NCBI GenBank assembly: GCA_028274465.1
Contig: CM051455.1
Span: forward strand, 95,488,365 to 95,552,364
Direction of reading: 5' to 3'
DNA: 64,000 bases
Source of the DNA: Plantago ovata
Lineage: Eukaryota > Streptophyta > Magnoliopsida > Lamiales > Plantaginaceae
In this document: positions 1 through 12,360 of the stretch, one piece after another
Layout of the letters: the number at the start of each line of letters is the position of its first letter
Numbering within the stretch: position 1 is the stretch's first letter
The notes under the pieces: model-generated
The model's input: only the letters and a program-made list of their open reading frames with translations
Told to the model about the DNA's origin: nothing
Databases searched by the model: none
Made by a program: the position numbers and the translations under genes

Positions 1-40
1 ACTGCCTGTGATGTAGAGTACTTTGATGATACGGTCCTTT
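1..40 (-). mobile_element. Copia-type LTR, distal piece left of the Tat insertion
   Basis: These 40 bases match the reverse complement of about 55702-55741 in the LTR at 54879-56832. The match resumes at 13117 after the inserted Tat element. Bases 36-40 (CCTTT) are the left copy of the Tat 5-bp target duplication. The rest of this LTR lies outside the window. The identification rests on direct comparison of the two copies. Confidence 0.85.
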
Positions 41-796
41 TGTTAGTGTTGAAATATGTCCAGTCCGCATGTACGAACTGGATCGGTCTAAGAGCGCGAC
101 AAAGCATCATAGGCCGTCCCTCAAGGGGCACGACCACACCCAAGTATGTCACTAAGATGTGGACCGACCAACATAGGGTCCGACCATCACTGGGAGGACA
201 ACCCTCAAAATAAGCTCCTCACAAGGACAAAGCTGCCAGTGGGCTCGAGGAGCATCTCTTGGGCTCGAGGAGACCTTACGTCAAGGTAACGCTCCTTGAC
301 AGAAACTGAGCAGGACACTACTCGCATCATCCACGCACAAGGAAGGCACGAGGACCCCTGAGCGACCAGCCATGGTTGCTCCCTTGGGCCAAGGCCCACG
401 GACCTCCTTAATGGGCCTGGGCCGAGGAAGGCCTCAATCCTAGCCGTACACGTGGCGTGATCCTACGCGAGCGGAAGTTGAAGGGCCACAAGTATATAAA
501 GGTCTCATTTACTCCTCAACAGTAAGCATTAATAGCACCACTCGAGCACCACATTTACTACTCATACTAGGGAAGCCTCACAACTCCCTACTCGTAAAGT
601 CGCCTCTCCGGTCTGATACCTTACAGACCGGGCAAGAGACACTAACCCCCCCCCCCTCTAGTCTATTTCAGGTACAAGGAAGCTACAAGAAGGCTCATTT
701 CCTATCTCAGAGTAATACTACAAGAAGAAGAACTAGAATGACTTAGACTAGCGACTCGTTGCGAACTTAGAAAGAAACACGAACTACCCTTCAACA
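41..796 (+). repeat. Tat element 5' LTR
   Basis: Begins TGTTAG and ends TTCAACA, giving TG...CA ends. It matches 12361-13116 base for base except about five substitutions. It has a TATA box at 493-500 and a C-run near 647-656. The end at 796 is chosen because the flanks then give a 5-bp duplication and the next bases match the pre-insertion target in the LTR copy at 55.7 kb. Similarity between the two LTR regions in fact runs 30 bp further, to 826. Confidence 0.88.
493..500 (+). promoter_or_regulatory. TATA box of the Tat 5' LTR
   Basis: TATATAAA about 300 bp before the LTR end, placed as in a Pol II LTR promoter that would start transcription near 525-535. The 3' LTR keeps the same box at 12813-12820. 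Confidence 0.7.
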
Positions 797-826
797 CCTT
801 TCATTCTCGAATACTCGAATGAGTCT
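797..826 (+). other. Copy of 3' target flank inserted after the 5' LTR
   Basis: These 30 bases equal 13117-13146, the chromosomal sequence just after the 3' LTR, and both match the reverse complement of the uninterrupted LTR copy near 55.67-55.71 kb. A primer-binding site should stand here. None is seen, and coding sequence of gag starts abruptly at 827. The left side of the element was therefore rebuilt from an LTR plus flank, or the assembly joined two haplotypes. Confidence 0.8.
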
Positions 827-2083
827 GCCCCGGATGACTTGAGAGACTTGATTGATAGAAGAATACGGGCATCATTACAAAATGTGGCGCAACAAGAAAA
901 TAGAGTTCAGGTGGTTGCTACACCATCCGTTCTCCCCAATGAAGTTACCCCCAACCAGGTAACACCTCAGAACCAACAAGAAGCAGTGGAGGAGAATCAA
1001 GCATTGAGAACAGTAGTTGAGGTAACCCCCTTGATCGATCCGATCACGGGGAGGAGGCTCACTCTAGAGGAACTCAACGCGAGGAAATCCGCACTTGATG
1101 CTCAGATAGAGACTCTACGAGGAACCGTCCAAGAGAGGGAGCAAGACCAAGATCCGAGCCCTTTGTGTGATGAGATTAGAAGCCACCAGGCCAAAATCGA
1201 AAGAGGGTTCCCCACATTCGAAAGCTATGATTGAACAAGTTGTCCAAAGGACTACTTGGTAAGATTTGGCACTAAAATGGATGCTTACGGTCATGACTCA
1301 AGAACCAAGGCACTCCTCTTCCCGGCTAACCTCTCCGGAGAAGCCATGAAGTGGTGGTCGCGCCTCCCTCACCGATCCATCAAGTCATATAGGGATCTCT
1401 GTAAGGAGTTCTCTAAACGATTCGAGAAGGTAATGAACGCCAAGAGACGGGTGAGGTACTTGGCTGAAATTGTTCAGAGAAACAATGAAGACTTGAGGGA
1501 CTTCATCAATCGCTTTCATGAAGCAGCCCTCCAAGTCGAAGATCACTCGATCAATGAGAGGAAAGAATATTTATATGGTAACACTACCAACATCAAATTC
1601 CAAGATGTACTCTCAGCATCGTGTGTGGAGAACGAAGCACAACTTGCCAAAGTTTGCAAGGATTTCCTCGAGGCTGAGGAATTCCGAAAGACGGTCACCG
1701 TGAGAACCAATCTTCCCAAGGAAAAAGGGAAAGAAAAAGAAAAAGAAAAGGAGTACCCTCCTCGCCCCCAAAATCCCGGGAAGCAGAGGAAAGAGCAAAA
1801 ATTTGGGTTGATCAAGGAGGGCAACTCAAGAAACGATTTCAGAGACAAGAGGTCTCCTCCTAGAAGGTCACCTCCAAGACGATATAGCAACTACACAGAC
1901 TTGAATAGGCCAAGATCCGACATCTTGAACTATATAGTCTCGAGGAAGCTAGACGTCTCGTGGCCACCCCCGATTAAGGAAAATCAAAGGAACAAGAGCT
2001 CAAAAAATTTTGCAAGTTTCACAAGGGGAAAGGGCACACCTCAGACGAATGTGTCGAGCTCAAGAACGAGATTGAGAGGATGA
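827..2083 (+). pseudogene. gag: Tat gag, 5'-truncated, with stop and frameshift
   Basis: Encodes the retrotransposon gag domain: a typical capsid stretch (GEAMKWWSRLP near 1340) followed by a basic Lys/Glu/Arg-rich tail. There is no ATG at the left end; reading is open from the junction at 827. A TGA at 1232-1234 interrupts the frame, and the same frame then runs to 2083. The zinc-knuckle-like stretch (C and H residues coded at about 2008-2057) is in the pol frame, not the gag frame, which points to a net one-base loss near the A-run at 2001-2006. Gag would package the element RNA; this copy cannot make the full protein. Confidence 0.85.
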
Positions 2084-5000
2084 TACGTAACGGTCAATTG
2101 GTTAACTACATCCGGAAGGAGGAACCCCTGGCACTCCTGCCCCCACCTCCTCGAAGTGGGAGCGAGCACCCTTACCAAGGAAACCCTCAGGACGACGACA
2201 TTCATAATTACAACAATTATGAGAACCGCCCCGTAAACGGAAGCATCCGCACTCTCACCATCACGGGAGGACCCGCCGGCGGCGACACTCGTAATCAAAG
2301 GGAGATCACGGCGGACAACCTTAGGGTCCGAGATGTGAAGTATGCTCAAACCGCGCGACCGGGAACCAACGTTATCTCTTTCGATGATAGCGAGATACCT
2401 CTGAAGCATGCCGGAGGAGGGAACATCTATGATCCTTGCGTCCCACTTGTAGTTTCCTTGGATGTTCAATCCTACAAGTTGGGTAGAATCCTCGTTGACA
2501 CTGGGTGCTCGGCAAACTTGATTTTCACCGGAACCTTGAAAAGGATGCAAATGAACCCAAGGGAAGGGCTCAGAGAAGTGAGGAGCGCATTGGTAGGATT
2601 TGGAGGACAACCTATCATGCCGCTCGGAATGATCAACCTCACGGTTTCAATGGGTAGCGCTCCTAGACGAGTGACTCAACAGGTTCCTTTTGTGGTCGTC
2701 GATATGCCATTTGATTATTTTGCAGTCTTAGGCCGACCCGGTCTCTCTCAATTCCGAGTCGTAGTGTCCACAGTCCACAACAAGCTAAAATTCCCCACTC
2801 CTTTGGGAATTGGACAAGAAGTAGGAGACATACGAGAAGCATGGGAATGCTACACTATGTCAGCCAAGTTCACTTCGAGGGTTGCCATTGGAGAACCCAA
2901 CCCCGGGCAGTCGTCCGAGGAGACACCCCTTGTTCACAATGCGCGTTATCGTTTCTACACGGTTCGGCGAGTAAAGAGAAAATCAAAAAAGCCAAGTCCG
3001 TCACTTAGGCGAAGAAAAGCAATCATGAAGAAAGACAAGGATACTCTAGTAGGAGCTGTTAAGGAGCTCGAGGAGTACCAAGTGATTCCACCTGTCCCAC
3101 CCTCTTCCAAAAAGAAGAAATTCTTTGGGGAAAACAAAATTGAAGCAAGAGAAGCCCTAGAAGAAATCCAAATTGTCGAAGGAAGTGCCGACAAGGTCAC
3201 AAAAATTGGCACAGAGATGGCCACTGAAGTCAGGATGAAACTCATCCAATGTTTGAAGGATAACAACGATATCTTCGCATGGAGTACCGAGGACCTGAAG
3301 GGGATCGACCCACGTGTCGCCGTTCACCGTCTGAACGTAGACCCATCGATCACCCACATCAGAGAAAAGCGAAGAGACTTCAGTCCGGAAGATAATGCCA
3401 TCATAGAAGCGGAAGTACAAAGGCTTCTTAAACCCGGCAACATCAAGGAAGTGAGATACTCCGACTGGGTATGCAATGTGGTCCTCGTGGAGAAGGGTCC
3501 GGGGAAATGGCGAATGTGCAACAATTTTACAAGGCTCAACAAGTTTTGCCCGAAGGATCCGTACCCTCTCCCACGGATCGATCAGCTGGTCGATTCCACC
3601 GCTGGATGCGCCCTCCTGAGTTTTATGGATGCATACCAGGGCTTCTACCATGTCAAAATGGCCAAAGATGATGTGCCTAAGACTGCCTTCTTCGCTAACG
3701 GCAATGTGTATTGCTTCAACGTGATGCCATTTGGTCTTAAGAACGCCGGAGCGACCTACCAAAGGTTGGTTAACAAGATGTTCAAAGAAGAGCTGGGTAA
3801 AACAATGGAGGTATATGTCGATGACATGCTCGTCAAGAGCAAGACCGAGGAGCAACATGTAGGTTACCTGGCCAAATGCTTCTCAATCTTGAGAAAGTAT
3901 GGCATGAAGCTCAACCCAGTGAAGTGTACCTTTGGAGTCAAAGGGGGGAAGTTCCTCGGTTACATGGTGACAGAAAGAGGAATAGAAGCAAACCCCGAAA
4001 AGATAAAGGCCATCCTCGATCTTCCACAACCTCAATCCATCAATGAGGTGCAACAATTGGTCGGAAAATCAATTGCATTGAGTAGATTCATCTCAAGGTC
4101 TGCCGAGAAAAATCTACCTTTTTTCAAGGTATTGAGAAAGAGCAGCCACTTCGAGTGGACGAAGGAGTGCGAGGAAGCCTTCGAGAAGCTGAAAGAATAC
4201 TTACTCGCTCCTCCTCTATTGTCGAAACCCGTAGAAGGAGAGGTACTCTATTTGTACTTAGCAGCAACCGGGGAAGCTATCAGCTCGGTCATGGTGCAAA
4301 TCCAAGGGAACGACCACTTGCCCATCTACTACTTGAGCAAAGTACTTGCCGGGGCTGAAACGCGGTACATGGATATCGAGAGGCTTTCCTTTGCCCTCGT
4401 TTATACTGCAAGGAGGTTAAAACCTTACTTTGGTGCTCACAAGGTTGTTGTTTTGACAAAGCAACCTCTCAAGCAAGTCCTCGGAAAACCCGAAAATTCG
4501 GGAAGAATGGCAAGATGGGCGATTGAACTAAGTGAGTACGACATCGACTACCAAGCACCCGTGGCCAAGAAAGCACAAGTCATAGCCGAATTCCTCGTGG
4601 AGTATCCCTCAAAAGGAACTTCAGAGGAAAACTCTTCGGAAACAAAGAATGCTTTGATGATGGTCGAAGATCAACCCCATCAAAACAACCCGATGCAAGC
4701 TCTAGAAGATGCTTTAAAAGAGCTTAAGGCGATGTCCCAAACCAAAAGGAAAAGGCATGAAGTGTTCCTGACAGAGAAAACCGACGAGCCAAAGGATGCG
4801 GAGACCGTCTCTCCAAAAGCCAAAGAATTAGTCGACCATGGAGACGTCTGGATTCTTCATGTTGATGGATCCTCATCAGGAAAAAATGGCGGGATAGGAA
4901 TATACTTCAAGAGTCCCGGAGGGGCTGAACTCGAGTACGCCGTTACTCTTAGTTTCCCGGTCTCCAACAATGAAGCGGAATATGAAGCCATCCTCATAGC

Positions 5001-6552
5001 TCTACGTATGGCAAAGTCATTGCAAGTGAAGAAGCTACATCTCTTCACCGATTCCCAACTGGCCGAGAAACAAATTTCGGGGAAATTCAGAACCAAGAAA
5101 GACTCACTGGCTGAGTACAAGAGTGCCATCACGGAAGAAATTCAAAAATTTGAAAGTTGTGAGATTGAAAAGTTCTCAAGAGATCTCAATCAAAGGGCAG
5201 ATGCCCTATCAAAGTATGCTTCAGCCTCCGGAGGAGTTGATACCCGGAACGTGATACTCATGAGAATCAACGCATCATCTTTGTGGTCATCAAAGCCAAA
5301 CGTCTTGGCAATTGACGATCAACCGAATTGGATGCAAGAGATAACAACATATCTCAAAAATGGAAGCCTTCCTCGTGACAAGGCTGAAGCAAGGAGAATC
5401 AAGGGAAAAGCTCCTCGATACATCATGCAAGGAGACTACTTGTACAAAAGGTCTTTCGAGGGAGTCTACTTGAGATGCGTCGCCGAGCATGAAGTTCAAA
5501 AACTTCTTGAGGAAATGCATCGAGGAAGTTGCGGAGACCATGCCGGAGGAAGAACCCTCGCGCAAAAAGTCATTCGACAAGGATACTACTGGCCCACTGT
5601 TCGCGAAGACGCTGCCCAATTTGTGAGAAAGTGCGAGGAGTGTCAATTGCACGCCAATTTGATCAACGTCCCGGCGAAACCTCTCATGCCCATCGCCATC
5701 ACTTGCCCTTTCGACATATGGGGCATCGACATAGTCGGTCCCTTTCCAAGAGGCACGGGTCAAAAGAAGTTCATCATTGTTGCGGTCGAATACTTTAGCA
5801 AGTGGGCGGAAGTTGAGGCAGTATCTACCATCACCGAACAAAGAGTGATGAACTTCGTATGGAGGAACATCGTGTGTCGATTTGGCTTGCCAAGGGTCCT
5901 CATCTCGGATAATGGTGCTCAATTTTGTGGCCAAAGATTCAATGAATGGTGCAAAGAAATGAAGATTTAGAGGAGGTATACCTCTGTAGGACATCCTCAA
6001 TCCAATGGGCAAACAGAAGCCGTCAACAAAATCCTCGTCAACAACTTGCAGAAGAGGTTCGCCACCAACAAGGACTGGGTCGACGAGCTTGATGGAGTAG
6101 TGTGGGCATACCGCACTACTTCAAAAACAGCTACAAGAGAGACTCCCTTCTCGCTAGTTTACGGGTCCGAGGCGGTTATACCTGCAGAAGTGGCGGTGGA
6201 AACCCTCAGAATCCAAGGGTATCAACCCGAGGACAATCATACAGAGAGACTCTTCGACCTGGAGACAATCAGTGAAGCGAGGACCAACGCCTTGGCCAAT
6301 ATCCTCAGATATCAAGCACTCATAGCAAAGACCTACAACAAAGGCGTAAGAGAGAGAGACTTCCAAGTAGGGGACCTAGTACTCCGAAGAGCGGACATCC
6401 TGGGCAAAGTTGGGAAGATGCAACCCAATTGGGAAGGCCCCTACAAGATAATTGAAGCAAGGTCCAATGGAAGTTATCGTCTTCAAGACATGGAGGGAAG
6501 AGTACTAAAGAACCCATGGAATACTTCTAACCTCCAGAGATTCTACGCTTGA
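2080..6552 (+). pseudogene. pol: Tat pol polyprotein with one stop in integrase
   Basis: ATG at 2080 overlaps the gag stop (ATGA), although the parent was probably one gag-pol frame. Domains in order: aspartic protease (LVDTGCSA near residue 138), reverse transcriptase with YVDDMLVKS near residue 577, first RNase H lacking the usual acidic start (YLYLAATGE), a second RNase H (HVDGSSS near 926, NNEAEYEA, LFTDSQL, NQRADALS), and integrase with a His/Cys zinc finger (5518-5643) and catalytic DDE core (WGIDIVGPF, ISDNGAQF). A TAG at 5968-5970 stops the frame just before the third catalytic residue; the same frame continues at 5971 to TGA at 6550. Everything else is open, consistent with a young copy. 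Confidence 0.93.
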
Positions 6553-7367
6553 AGTTGTGGGGGAGAAAAAAGCTTTTTGGAAGAACCCATGGGAAATAGA
6601 CCGAGGAGGATTCCTCACTGGTCCAAGTGAGAGGCACCCCTTGTTTTTGTTAAGAAGTTGTTGTAAGCAAGCCGGCCGAAGAGCCCCCATTGTAATTGCA
6701 TTTCCGACAAATCAATACAATGTCTATCTTTCAACAAGAAAATGTTCAAGTATAGAGCTACTATACTCAAAAAATAAGACTACTCGATCGAGAAAAGCTT
6801 ACTTAACCGACATACAAGCTATTCGATTTCCATGATTAAGGGGAACCCTCCCCGCTCTCCAAACTCTATGAGAGTTTTTATCAGGGAACCATTCAAAGAA
6901 GAAAAAAGTGAAGAGACGGAAGTGATCGAGGAGAGCGACCTCCAGTCTTTCTAACTCAACACTTGGAAATTTTTCTAAGTTCAACACTTAGAATTCTTTC
7001 CTAAGTGGTCGAAACGATCGAGAAGCGAAGAATCTACGTTGATAGTTCGAAGAGCTTGTAGCGAAGAACATTGGTTCTCGATTCTAACTTATACGTGTTT
7101 AACTACTCTATCCAAGTTATACGTCATAACAAAAGTTGGAATTAGTAAGAACACAAGTATAAGTAAGAAAGCGAAGAACAATACATTTTATTGAAAGAAA
7201 AGAGTAGCGATGAAACAACAACAGAAAAAATTATGTTACAAACACATATGTTTCGAGGAGTGCCACAAAAGGCCAAATGAAAATTGTTCGGAAATAAACG
7301 CAAGTACAAAAATGAAAAGATTACAACAGGCCCGAGCATACTCGGTCTTCAAGGAGGCTCCCCGGTC
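6553..7367. other. Tat spacer between pol and antisense gene
   Basis: About 800 bp with only short open frames and no recognised domain. It lies between the convergent ends of pol (plus) and the antisense gene (minus), so it probably holds the 3' end of the antisense transcript. I see no further structure. Confidence 0.5.
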
Positions 7368-10300
7368 CTAACGAGTGCGACTATCAGTGAATTCAGTGAC
7401 CGGGGTGGTCGCGCTAGTAGCTCCTCGCACGGAGCTCTGTTCATGGCCTTCAGCGTCGTCTCGCTCCTGAGCTCGAGCCTCTTCAATCGCTTTTTGATAC
7501 ATAGTGAGTTCGGGCTCGATGAAGTCGGCTGCCCTCCCAAGGACCGGATCACTCAACTTTACCCAAGCAGCGTTCCGAAGAGCCGCCTTCTCGAACGGAT
7601 AGATGATCCCGCTCCTCAAGCACTCGGGCACCCAGGCGGGAAGGTAAGCTGGCTTGCTGGGATATGGGACTTCAGGGTCGGTCACCAGCTCGCCGAACTC
7701 GCACGCCTCGTGCATCTCCTCGGTAATCTCCTCATCGGGGTAAGGAGTAAGATCCTCGCGCCTCCCAGGGTGCAAGTCCTCGCGATCATCAGGATCGAAG
7801 TCGTCCGGGAGCAAGTTGACCCTCTTCAGCTGGCCAACACAAGAGAAGAAGCCCTCCTCGCGCGACGCCACTTGCACGTCTCTCTGGGCCAGCTTATAGG
7901 TGACCGAGGACATAAAGTCGCGAGCAGCGGCGACTCGGCTTCCTTTCAGGAAAGACAGGATGCTTGCCTTGAACTTCTCCATGCAGATGGATAAAGTAGC
8001 GTAGGCACCCTTGAAGCTCTTGCTCCTTGACCTCTCCCGGGACAGCTCCTTCTCGAGCTCGTCCACTTTTATTTTCAGCCGCCCGGCCTCAGCCTCCGAG
8101 ACCTTTGCTTTCGATTCTGAAGCGGCAAGCTTCTTCTCGAGGTCCTCGATCACGACCCCTATATCGGCCCAATCAGCAGCAACTTGGCCATAGGCCTCCT
8201 TCAAGTTCTCGAGCTGCAAAAAGAAGTCACAGTTAGCGAGGAGAATAAAACTTACACTTAAGAGATTTTACAACGAAAGAAAGGAGAAAAATACCTGGAG
8301 TGAGCACATACTCAGCTCATGTGCCCTATCAAGGTCGCTCATTTGAATGAGCCGCTTCACTTCGTCGCCAGAAGCGGCCACCTTACCCTTTTTCCGGACA
8401 GGTTCATTGTTTCCCCCAAGGGCGAGCTTCCTCGCTCCCTTCTTCGCCGCTGGCCTCTCAGGCCTCTTCTCCGCCTCAATGGTATTTAGGGCCTCCTCCT
8501 TAGCCTCCTTGGCCCTCTTCGCAGCGGCCTCCTCTTGATGGACTCCACAGGGTTCTCTCTGGTGTCGAGCCCCTCCTGCACTAAAGCATCACGATGATGC
8601 GCGGCATTTCGAGGAGGGGTCAAGTTCAAAGAACCGAGTATCTTCGTTTGTTTGTTAGCCAACCTCTGCTTCCGCCTCTGTTCCTCCTTTGCGGCCAAAG
8701 TCTTCGACATGATCGACTGGAACCAATAAGCTGCAAGAGAATAAACACAAGTCAGTACGATCGAGGAGCAATAAGAATCGACGAGGAAAGTAAGAGAGCG
8801 AGGACATATCACAAACAAACAAAGCAAGCAAAGAAAAAATACAAGTGCAAAGCGAAGAAAAAATGCGAAGACTTTTTACCGAAGAGGACTTTTTTAGTAT
8901 ATCGGTTCCCGATATACCCTGTGTAAGCATAGGGCGAAAGGCCCGCCAAAAACGGAAGTGGCTGGAGGACCAACCCCCAGTAGAAGTACTTCTCGGGATG
9001 AGGTCCCCGATTTTGCTCCTCGAGCTCCACGACCCACGGATCGGACTCCTCGGGCAATGGATGCTTGTCCGCTATCTTTCCCCGGAACATGAGTTTGGGT
9101 ACTCCCCACTCCAACTCCTCCTCGGTCATGTTAGGCAACTTCCTCTTCCTGATGTAGAAGTACCTGTGAAACCATTTGTAGCCCGAGGAGCTGGGAGCGT
9201 CCATGATGAAGCCTAACCCTGGCCGAGCGTTGAAGTAATAGAAGTACTTGTTCCCTGAGCTCATCGAGACTCGGAACAACTGGTTGAAGTTGTGGAAATT
9301 CAGCGCGATCCCCTTCTTCATGCAAAAGACTCCAAAACATACTAAAGTCCCGAAGGCACTAGGTACCAGTTGCCAAGGAGCGATCCCCAGCGTGTTGAAG
9401 ATGTCGCGGAAAGCATCACAGAATGGAAGTATCCATCCTCGATCCAAGCTTAGGCAATGAACTGCCATGTATCCAGGGGGAGCATTGTAAAAAGTTTGAT
9501 CCTCCTTGGGCACGAGGATGTCAAACTTATTCTCAGGAAGAGAATACTTCCATCTAAGTGTGGGAACCTCCTCGACTTTGACAGAAGAAGAAGTGGTCGG
9601 GATTATGCCATCCTCGTTCTTCTCGCCCTGAGGATCGGGGAGGTCAACCGTGCGGGCACTCTTCGTAAATTTCTTCTCGGCTGCCTTGGTGGTTTTAGGC
9701 TCGGGTTCCTTGACAACCTTCGCCTTTTTGGACTTGCCAGAGCGAGAACGCTTGCTCGCTCTCCTCTCCGATTTTTTCTTGTCAGCAGCTATCTGAGCAC
9801 GGCGCATCTCACCCTCCTGGTCCTCGAGTGGATTGGCTGCTCGGGTCCCACTCGGAAAAGTGAAATCTATCATCGTCGGATCGATAGAGTGGTAGCTAGT
9901 CTCCTCCTCGCGTGCGAACCTCTTCGCATCTCTAATAGCCCGCCTTTGCCCCTCCGAGAAGGAAGGAGATCTAGTGCTCGGACCAGCTTCACTCCTGTTG
10001 GTGTCTCCGATCGTCAAAGGAACTTCATCCTCCTCCTCGTCGGTAATCACAGCCCTCCTAGTAGTTTGTGGAGGAAATCTAACCCTCTTCGAAGGGGGAC
10101 TAGTCCGAGGAGAGGTAGCTTCGTCATCCTCCTCACTCTCATCTTCCGTCTCATCGCTATCGATGATCTGAACGGGAATTGGGGCCTTCCCGCGCTGGGT
10201 TGAGTGTTCACCTTCCTCATAAAGGGCCAAGGCTAACTCCGGCCTCTCTGTATCATCCATCTCCTCAATCCTGACTTCTGCAGGAGGTACCACATGAACC

Positions 10301-10689
10301 GCCCCATAGTTACGCCCATGGACTTGGGCAGCGCGAGTAATCAACTCCGCGGACACCCCAGGGTTGGAAGGACCTCCCTCCGCCTCCGTCCGATCGTCGA
10401 TGAAATCATCATCCTCGGTACGGCGCCTCTTACGACTCACCAATTGATACAGATCTTCCTCGCTCTCTGTATCTTCATCTTTCTCCTCGGCATTAGCTTC
10501 GCCACCTTTTTCACCCGCGGGTGCATCCTCCTCGCCACCAAGTTCAGCTTGCGGCTCCTCGACAGCCTCATCTATGGTATCATCAAGAAACGTCGCCGAT
10601 ACGTCTGACGTATCAGGAGACGTAGTATGGTCGCTCCCATACTCTCCAGCGGCCGATAGGTTCTGACTGTCGTCGCTCCTCTCGGACAT
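7368..10689 (-). pseudogene. Spliced antisense gene of the Tat element
   Basis: Exons by consensus splice sites: 10689-8880, 8730-8295 and 8213-7368 (introns of 149 and 81 nt with GT...AG and T-rich acceptors; reading frames join correctly at both). The start is the ATG at 10689. Exon 1 begins with about 300 acidic, Ser- and Lys-rich residues with nuclear-signal-like clusters. A globular domain follows (PPGYMAVHCLSLDRGW, then GIAPWQLVPSAFGTLVCFG) of the plant 'putative gypsy type transposon' family (Transposase_28 type). Exons 2 and 3 are Ala/Lys/Glu-rich and coiled-coil-like. A one-base frame change near 8535-8550 in exon 2 breaks the product. Antisense ORFs at this place are known for Tat elements; their role is unknown. 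Confidence 0.75.
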
Positions 10690-10690
10690 C

Positions 10691-11345
10691 CTAAAGGTGG
10701 GCAAAGAAGAAGTTAGGATGGTTTGTGATAGTCCGAGAGGTCCTTTTAGGTATGTTCATTACGTTCGACCTCCCGAACGGAGAAAAATCTCAAACGAAAG
10801 AAAGAAGTTACTCTACAGTAAATTACACGTGGAGCGAGCAGACATACAAGGAGCGACCAACCGCCCAAAGCATAAGTAAAAAGGCGAGCAGCATATCCAC
10901 ATGCATATAAAGCAAATAAGAGCGAGCATGCGTATACAAAAATTGAAGAGCAACCGAGCGACCAACCGCTCGAGGAAACAGAGGAATCCTACAGTTACAA
11001 TTACGACCTTATTCTAAGGAGGAGGCGACAAGGGGTTTACAGCAAAGTAATAGAAACATAAAGGGGAACTACTTCTACGGCCATGCAAGTCAAATCGGTC
11101 CAAATCGATTCCGGTAAAGTCCGGTTACAGGTCCGTTTACTGTTTATTAGGTCCAAGGCCGTTCTTAGGCCGTCATCCACCGGTGATTATTCAGATAACA
11201 TCATTTCGGGAGGACAAAATCCGAAAGAGAAACAAAAGAGCAAACCGCAAAACCGAAAAGCAAGAAAAGCAGGAAATTCGAGGCAAAAAGAGACAAAAAG
11301 AGGCGATTAAAAGCAAGTAATCGCAATGTGAGTAAAGAAACTTAC
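10691..11345 (-). other. Leader intron of the Tat antisense gene
   Basis: Donor AA|GTAAGTTTC at 11346/11345 and acceptor CACCTTTAG|G at 10691/10690, one base before the start ATG. It removes 655 nt and places the ATG close behind a leader exon starting near 11530. Inferred from splice consensus only. Confidence 0.55.
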
Positions 11346-11556
11346 TTGTTATTAAGTGGATGAAGGTTTGAAACCGGAAAGAAGGCCGGAAAAGTCGGAA
11401 ATTCGCCTGAAAATCGGATTCTGCACACCGGAAAGGCTCCTCGCACGTCACTTGGCTCGATCACTCACACTCGTCGATCTCTAAAATTCTCCTCGCTCTC
11501 TCTTTTTAGCTCTGAATATTCGGATTGCGAAAAGTGTGGAATGACCGAGTGTTGAC

Positions 11557-11565
11557 CTATTTATA
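11557..11565 (-). promoter_or_regulatory. TATA box for the Tat antisense gene
   Basis: TATAAATAG on the minus strand, about 870 bp upstream of the antisense ATG and about 30 bp before a leader exon ending at the strong donor at 11346. It gives the antisense gene its own promoter, pointing against LTR transcription. Confidence 0.6.
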
Positions 11566-11913
11566 GAAGGGTATCTCGGGGATACGAAACGACGCATGCC
11601 CTCGCGCCATCTGGACCGACCACGTACCCAAGATCAACGGTCCAGATCACGGCCGCCTGGCGAATTACCAGTTATGCCCTCCACGCTCCCGCTCTGGAGC
11701 GGGCACAGTTCCCAAGGTCGGAGCGAATTACCTAACCACGGCAGTCAATTCGCGGCGCGATCACCACCCTACTCGAGACACGCAGAGACAGATCGACGAT
11801 CATGATCTGTCCTCCTCGAGACAACATTGAGAAAAATGTCAGAAAAGCGAAAAATCGACGGACACGCGTCAGTGGATCGAGGAGCTGCTCATGAAGATAC
11901 TCTCCTCGAGATT

Positions 11914-12113
11914 CCTTTTACACAAGTATCTCTCCGCGAGATACTTTGCAAATAAAAAGCGGCAGGAAATCATTCCATTCCTTTTACACAAGTATCTCTC
12001 CGCGAGATACTTTGCAAATAAAAAGCGGCAGGAAATCATTCCATTCCTTTAACACAAGTATCTCTCCACGAGATACTTTGCAAATAAAAAGCGGCAGGAA
12101 GTCATTCCATTCC
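11914..12113 (+). repeat. 66-bp tandem repeat, three copies, near the Tat 3' LTR
   Basis: Three nearly identical 66-bp units start at 11914, 11980 and 12046, each holding TCTCTCCGCGAGATACTTTG and an A-rich stretch. CTCGCGGAGA-type inverted bases could fold. It lies 250 bp before the 3' LTR and upstream of the antisense TATA box, so it could act on either promoter. The function is not known. Confidence 0.9.
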
Positions 12114-12360
12114 ACCAAGGAATACTTACCCGGATCCGATCTTTTCCCAGCAAAAATACCTCTTTTCATACGGTCCGAGCAACGTCTGCTCGCACCCTAT
12201 AAAAAGGGGGGGAGGGAGAGATAGGAGGAGGGAAAGATACCAAGGCGCGAATACGGAAATCTTTTTTCGCCCACTACTAGTCGAGGCTCTGCTCGACCTC
12301 TACTTCAACATAGTTCCTCAACTATCTTCTACAAAGATACTTGGAAACTAGGGGGACATA

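Noticed and set aside
205-399. Minus-strand open frame inside the 5' LTR, repeated at 12525-12719
   Set aside because: It is identical in both LTRs only because the LTRs are; it has no domain and overlaps promoter sequence.
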